From Pelotomaculum sp. (GTDB lineage Bacteria; Bacillota; Desulfotomaculia; Desulfotomaculales; Pelotomaculaceae), in the NCBI GenBank assembly GCA_022839445.1, contig JALHFC010000079.1, positions 1 to 5,530 of the forward strand: a stretch of DNA of 5,530 bases, given 5' to 3'. Shown here piece after piece: positions 4,289-5,530 of the stretch; position 1 is the stretch's first letter; the number at the start of each line of letters is the position of its first letter. The position numbers and the translations under genes are program-made. The notes beneath the pieces were generated by a model. It saw only the letters and a list, made by a program, of their open reading frames with translations, ran no database searches and was not told where the DNA came from.

Positions 4289-5530
4289 TTAACTTTTAAC
4301 GCCGGGCAACTCCTCGTTTATCTCATCCTTTGTGCAACCGTTTAAAAACCTCACTTTATCATGTTGTCCTTTAGATGAGAAAACCAGGCGCAGGATCGCT
4401 TGCGCCAACCGGTCGGGATGATGCCGCACAACCTCGGTCCGGTGGACAAGATCTTCTACCACGGCACAGACACCCAATTTTTCCACCCCGGTTATATCTA
4501 CCTCGACCGACTCGGCCCCTTCCTGCCGGTAACGCTCACGTAACCGGGGCGACACCTGCCCGTTGTTAAGCACCGCGTAATCCAAAAAATCACCGGCATG
4601 GTCGATAATGGCCCGGAGATGGGATGAGGCGGAGTAACCGCTAGTTTCCCCCGGCTGTGTCATCACATTGCAAACGTAAATTTTAATCGCTGGTGTCCGG
4701 GTGAGCGCCTCCGGGATTCCTTTTACCAGTAGATTTGGGATAACACTGGTATAGAGGCTTCCCGGACCAAGCACGACAGCGTCCGCCCCCCGGATAGCCG
4801 CCAGCGCCTCCGGCAGCGGCAGACAGCGGGAAGGCTTTAAAAACAACTTTTTTATCCTGGCCCGGCTCCCGGGAATGTTTGACTCACCCTGTACAACCGT
4901 GCCGTCAACCAGTTCGGCATACAGGGAAACATCGCTTAATGTAGCCGGCAATACCTGGCCGCGTACTGCCAAAACCTTGCTCATGCCCCGCACTGCTTGG
5001 TCAAAGCTGCCGGTCATACCGGTCAAAGCAGCCAGAAGCAAGTTTCCCATGCTGTGCCCCGCCAGTTCACCAGTTGTAAAACGATATTGCAGAAGCTTCT
5101 CCATCAAGGGTTCCTTGTCGGCAAGCGCTACCAGGCAGTTCCTCACATCCCCCGGCGGGAGGATGCCCAGTTCCCCCCTCAGGCGCCCCGAACTACCGCC
5201 GTCATCGGCCACCGTAACAATGGCGGTGAGGTTGCTGGTATATTCTTTTAAACCGCGCAACAAAACCGATAGACCGGTACCTCCGCCGATAACCACAATC
5301 TTCGGGCCGCGTTTCAAGCTATGTCTGGTGTAAATAACGTCGGCCGCCCTGCTTTCCTGACCGGGGGCCAGCGCCCCCGCAATGGAGTGAAATGTCTTTA
5401 AAAAACCGGCCGCCATAATAGATAAACCGGTAACAGTAACAATAGCGCCGGCGCCCCAACGGTAACTTTCACCGAATAACTTTGCCCCCAAGCGATGGAT
5501 GAAATGGGCATAGTCCCCCAGCAAACGGCC
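4289..5530 (-). CDS. yvcK: YvcK/CofD-family protein (UPF0052) with N-terminal membrane segment, 5' end outside the window
   Basis: The minus-strand frame is open to the window edge, giving at least 413 codons. A TTG at 5524 could be read as the start, but no ribosome binding site is visible and the frame continues through it, so the gene is probably partial. Numbered from that TTG, a membrane helix lies at about 23-42 (WGAGAIVTVTGLSIMAAGF), followed by the YvcK core from about 74. Core motifs are VVIGGGTGLS (77-86), VADDGGSSGRLR (105-116), PPGDVRNCL (123-131), GHSMGNLLL, LGPGSLYTSVIPNL and CNVMTQPGET. YvcK of Bacillus subtilis is about 317 residues, binds UDP-sugars such as UDP-N-acetylglucosamine, and is needed for growth on gluconeogenic carbon sources and for normal cell shape. 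It shares the CofD fold but is not the F420 transferase. The N-terminal membrane part is absent from the Bacillus protein. The gene is transcribed toward the ECF operon and is functionally unrelated to it as far as I can tell. Confidence 0.92.
   Translation of the reverse strand, partial: GRLLGDYAHFIHRLGAKLFGESYRWGAGAIVTVTGLSIMAAGFLKTFHSIAGALAPGQESRAADVIYTRHSLKRGPKIVVIGGGTGLSVLLRGLKEYTSNLTAIVTVADDGGSSGRLRGELGILPPGDVRNCLVALADKEPLMEKLLQYRFTTGELAGHSMGNLLLAALTGMTGSFDQAVRGMSKVLAVRGQVLPATLSDVSLYAELVDGTVVQGESNIPGSRARIKKLFLKPSRCLPLPEALAAIRGADAVVLGPGSLYTSVIPNLLVKGIPEALTRTPAIKIYVCNVMTQPGETSGYSASSHLRAIIDHAGDFLDYAVLNNGQVSPRLRERYRQEGAESVEVDITGVEKLGVCAVVEDLVHRTEVVRHHPDRLAQAILRLVFSSKGQHDKVRFLNGCTKDEINEELPGVKS

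Noticed and set aside
4267..4290. Bidirectional terminator between ecfT and yvcK
   Set aside because: The near-palindrome is AT-rich with an internal mismatch, and the following T-run is only five bases. This is too weak to call.
4875..5333. Plus-strand open frame of 152 codons opposite yvcK, and other long antisense frames across the window
   Set aside because: They lie fully within well-supported genes on the opposite strand, have no recognisable domains, and are expected by-products of GC-rich codons.
4289..5530. CofD (2-phospho-L-lactate transferase, F420 biosynthesis) as an alternative identity
   Set aside because: The motif set (VADDGGSSGRLR, PPGDVRNCL, GHSMGNLLL) is that of the YvcK branch. 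No F420 genes are nearby.

Overview
The window looks like a chromosome segment from an anaerobic, S-layer-bearing Firmicute, plausibly of the Desulfotomaculum/Pelotomaculum/Moorella type. This is an inference. It rests on an S-layer homology (SLH) domain end, a lipoprotein with a Gram-positive style lipobox, TTG and GTG starts with GA-rich ribosome binding sites, moderately high GC, and a yvcK gene with a membrane-anchoring N-terminal extension. No 16S or other taxonomic marker is present.

Layout: (1) Positions 1-99 are the last 32 codons of a gene ending in an SLH domain. (2) Positions 149-3450 and on to 4270 hold four same-strand genes with small gaps or overlap: a lipoprotein, a YkoE-like ECF transporter S component fused to an extracytoplasmic domain, a double-ATPase ECF protein, and an EcfT/CbiQ-type transmembrane coupling protein. 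(3) From 4289 to the right edge, on the minus strand and converging on ecfT, lies yvcK (CofD/YvcK family, UPF0052), whose 5' end is outside the window.

The four genes make a complete, self-contained (group I style) energy-coupling factor importer: S subunit, two ATPase domains in one chain, and T subunit. The order S - double ATPase - T matches the ykoEDC thiamine/hydroxymethylpyrimidine system of Bacillus. Two things set this one apart. The S subunit carries a seventh membrane helix and a C-terminal extracytoplasmic domain of about 120 residues. The lipoprotein encoded just upstream appears to have the same fold, that of the sulfite-oxidase-like 'molybdopterin-dependent oxidoreductase' domain, and both share a DGYKVE motif. 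Neither copy has the cofactor-binding cysteine where the family normally has it. The most economical reading is a non-catalytic, probably ligand-capturing pair of surface domains on an ECF importer, a class usually described as working without an extracytoplasmic binding protein. The substrate cannot be read from the sequence. A thiamine-type substrate is suggested only by the S-subunit family, and no TPP riboswitch is visible before the operon.

The gaps are all short (49, 52, 25 and 18 bases). They contain ribosome binding sites and two small hairpins, with no convincing promoter or intrinsic terminator. No RNA genes, mobile elements, CRISPR arrays or long repeats were seen.
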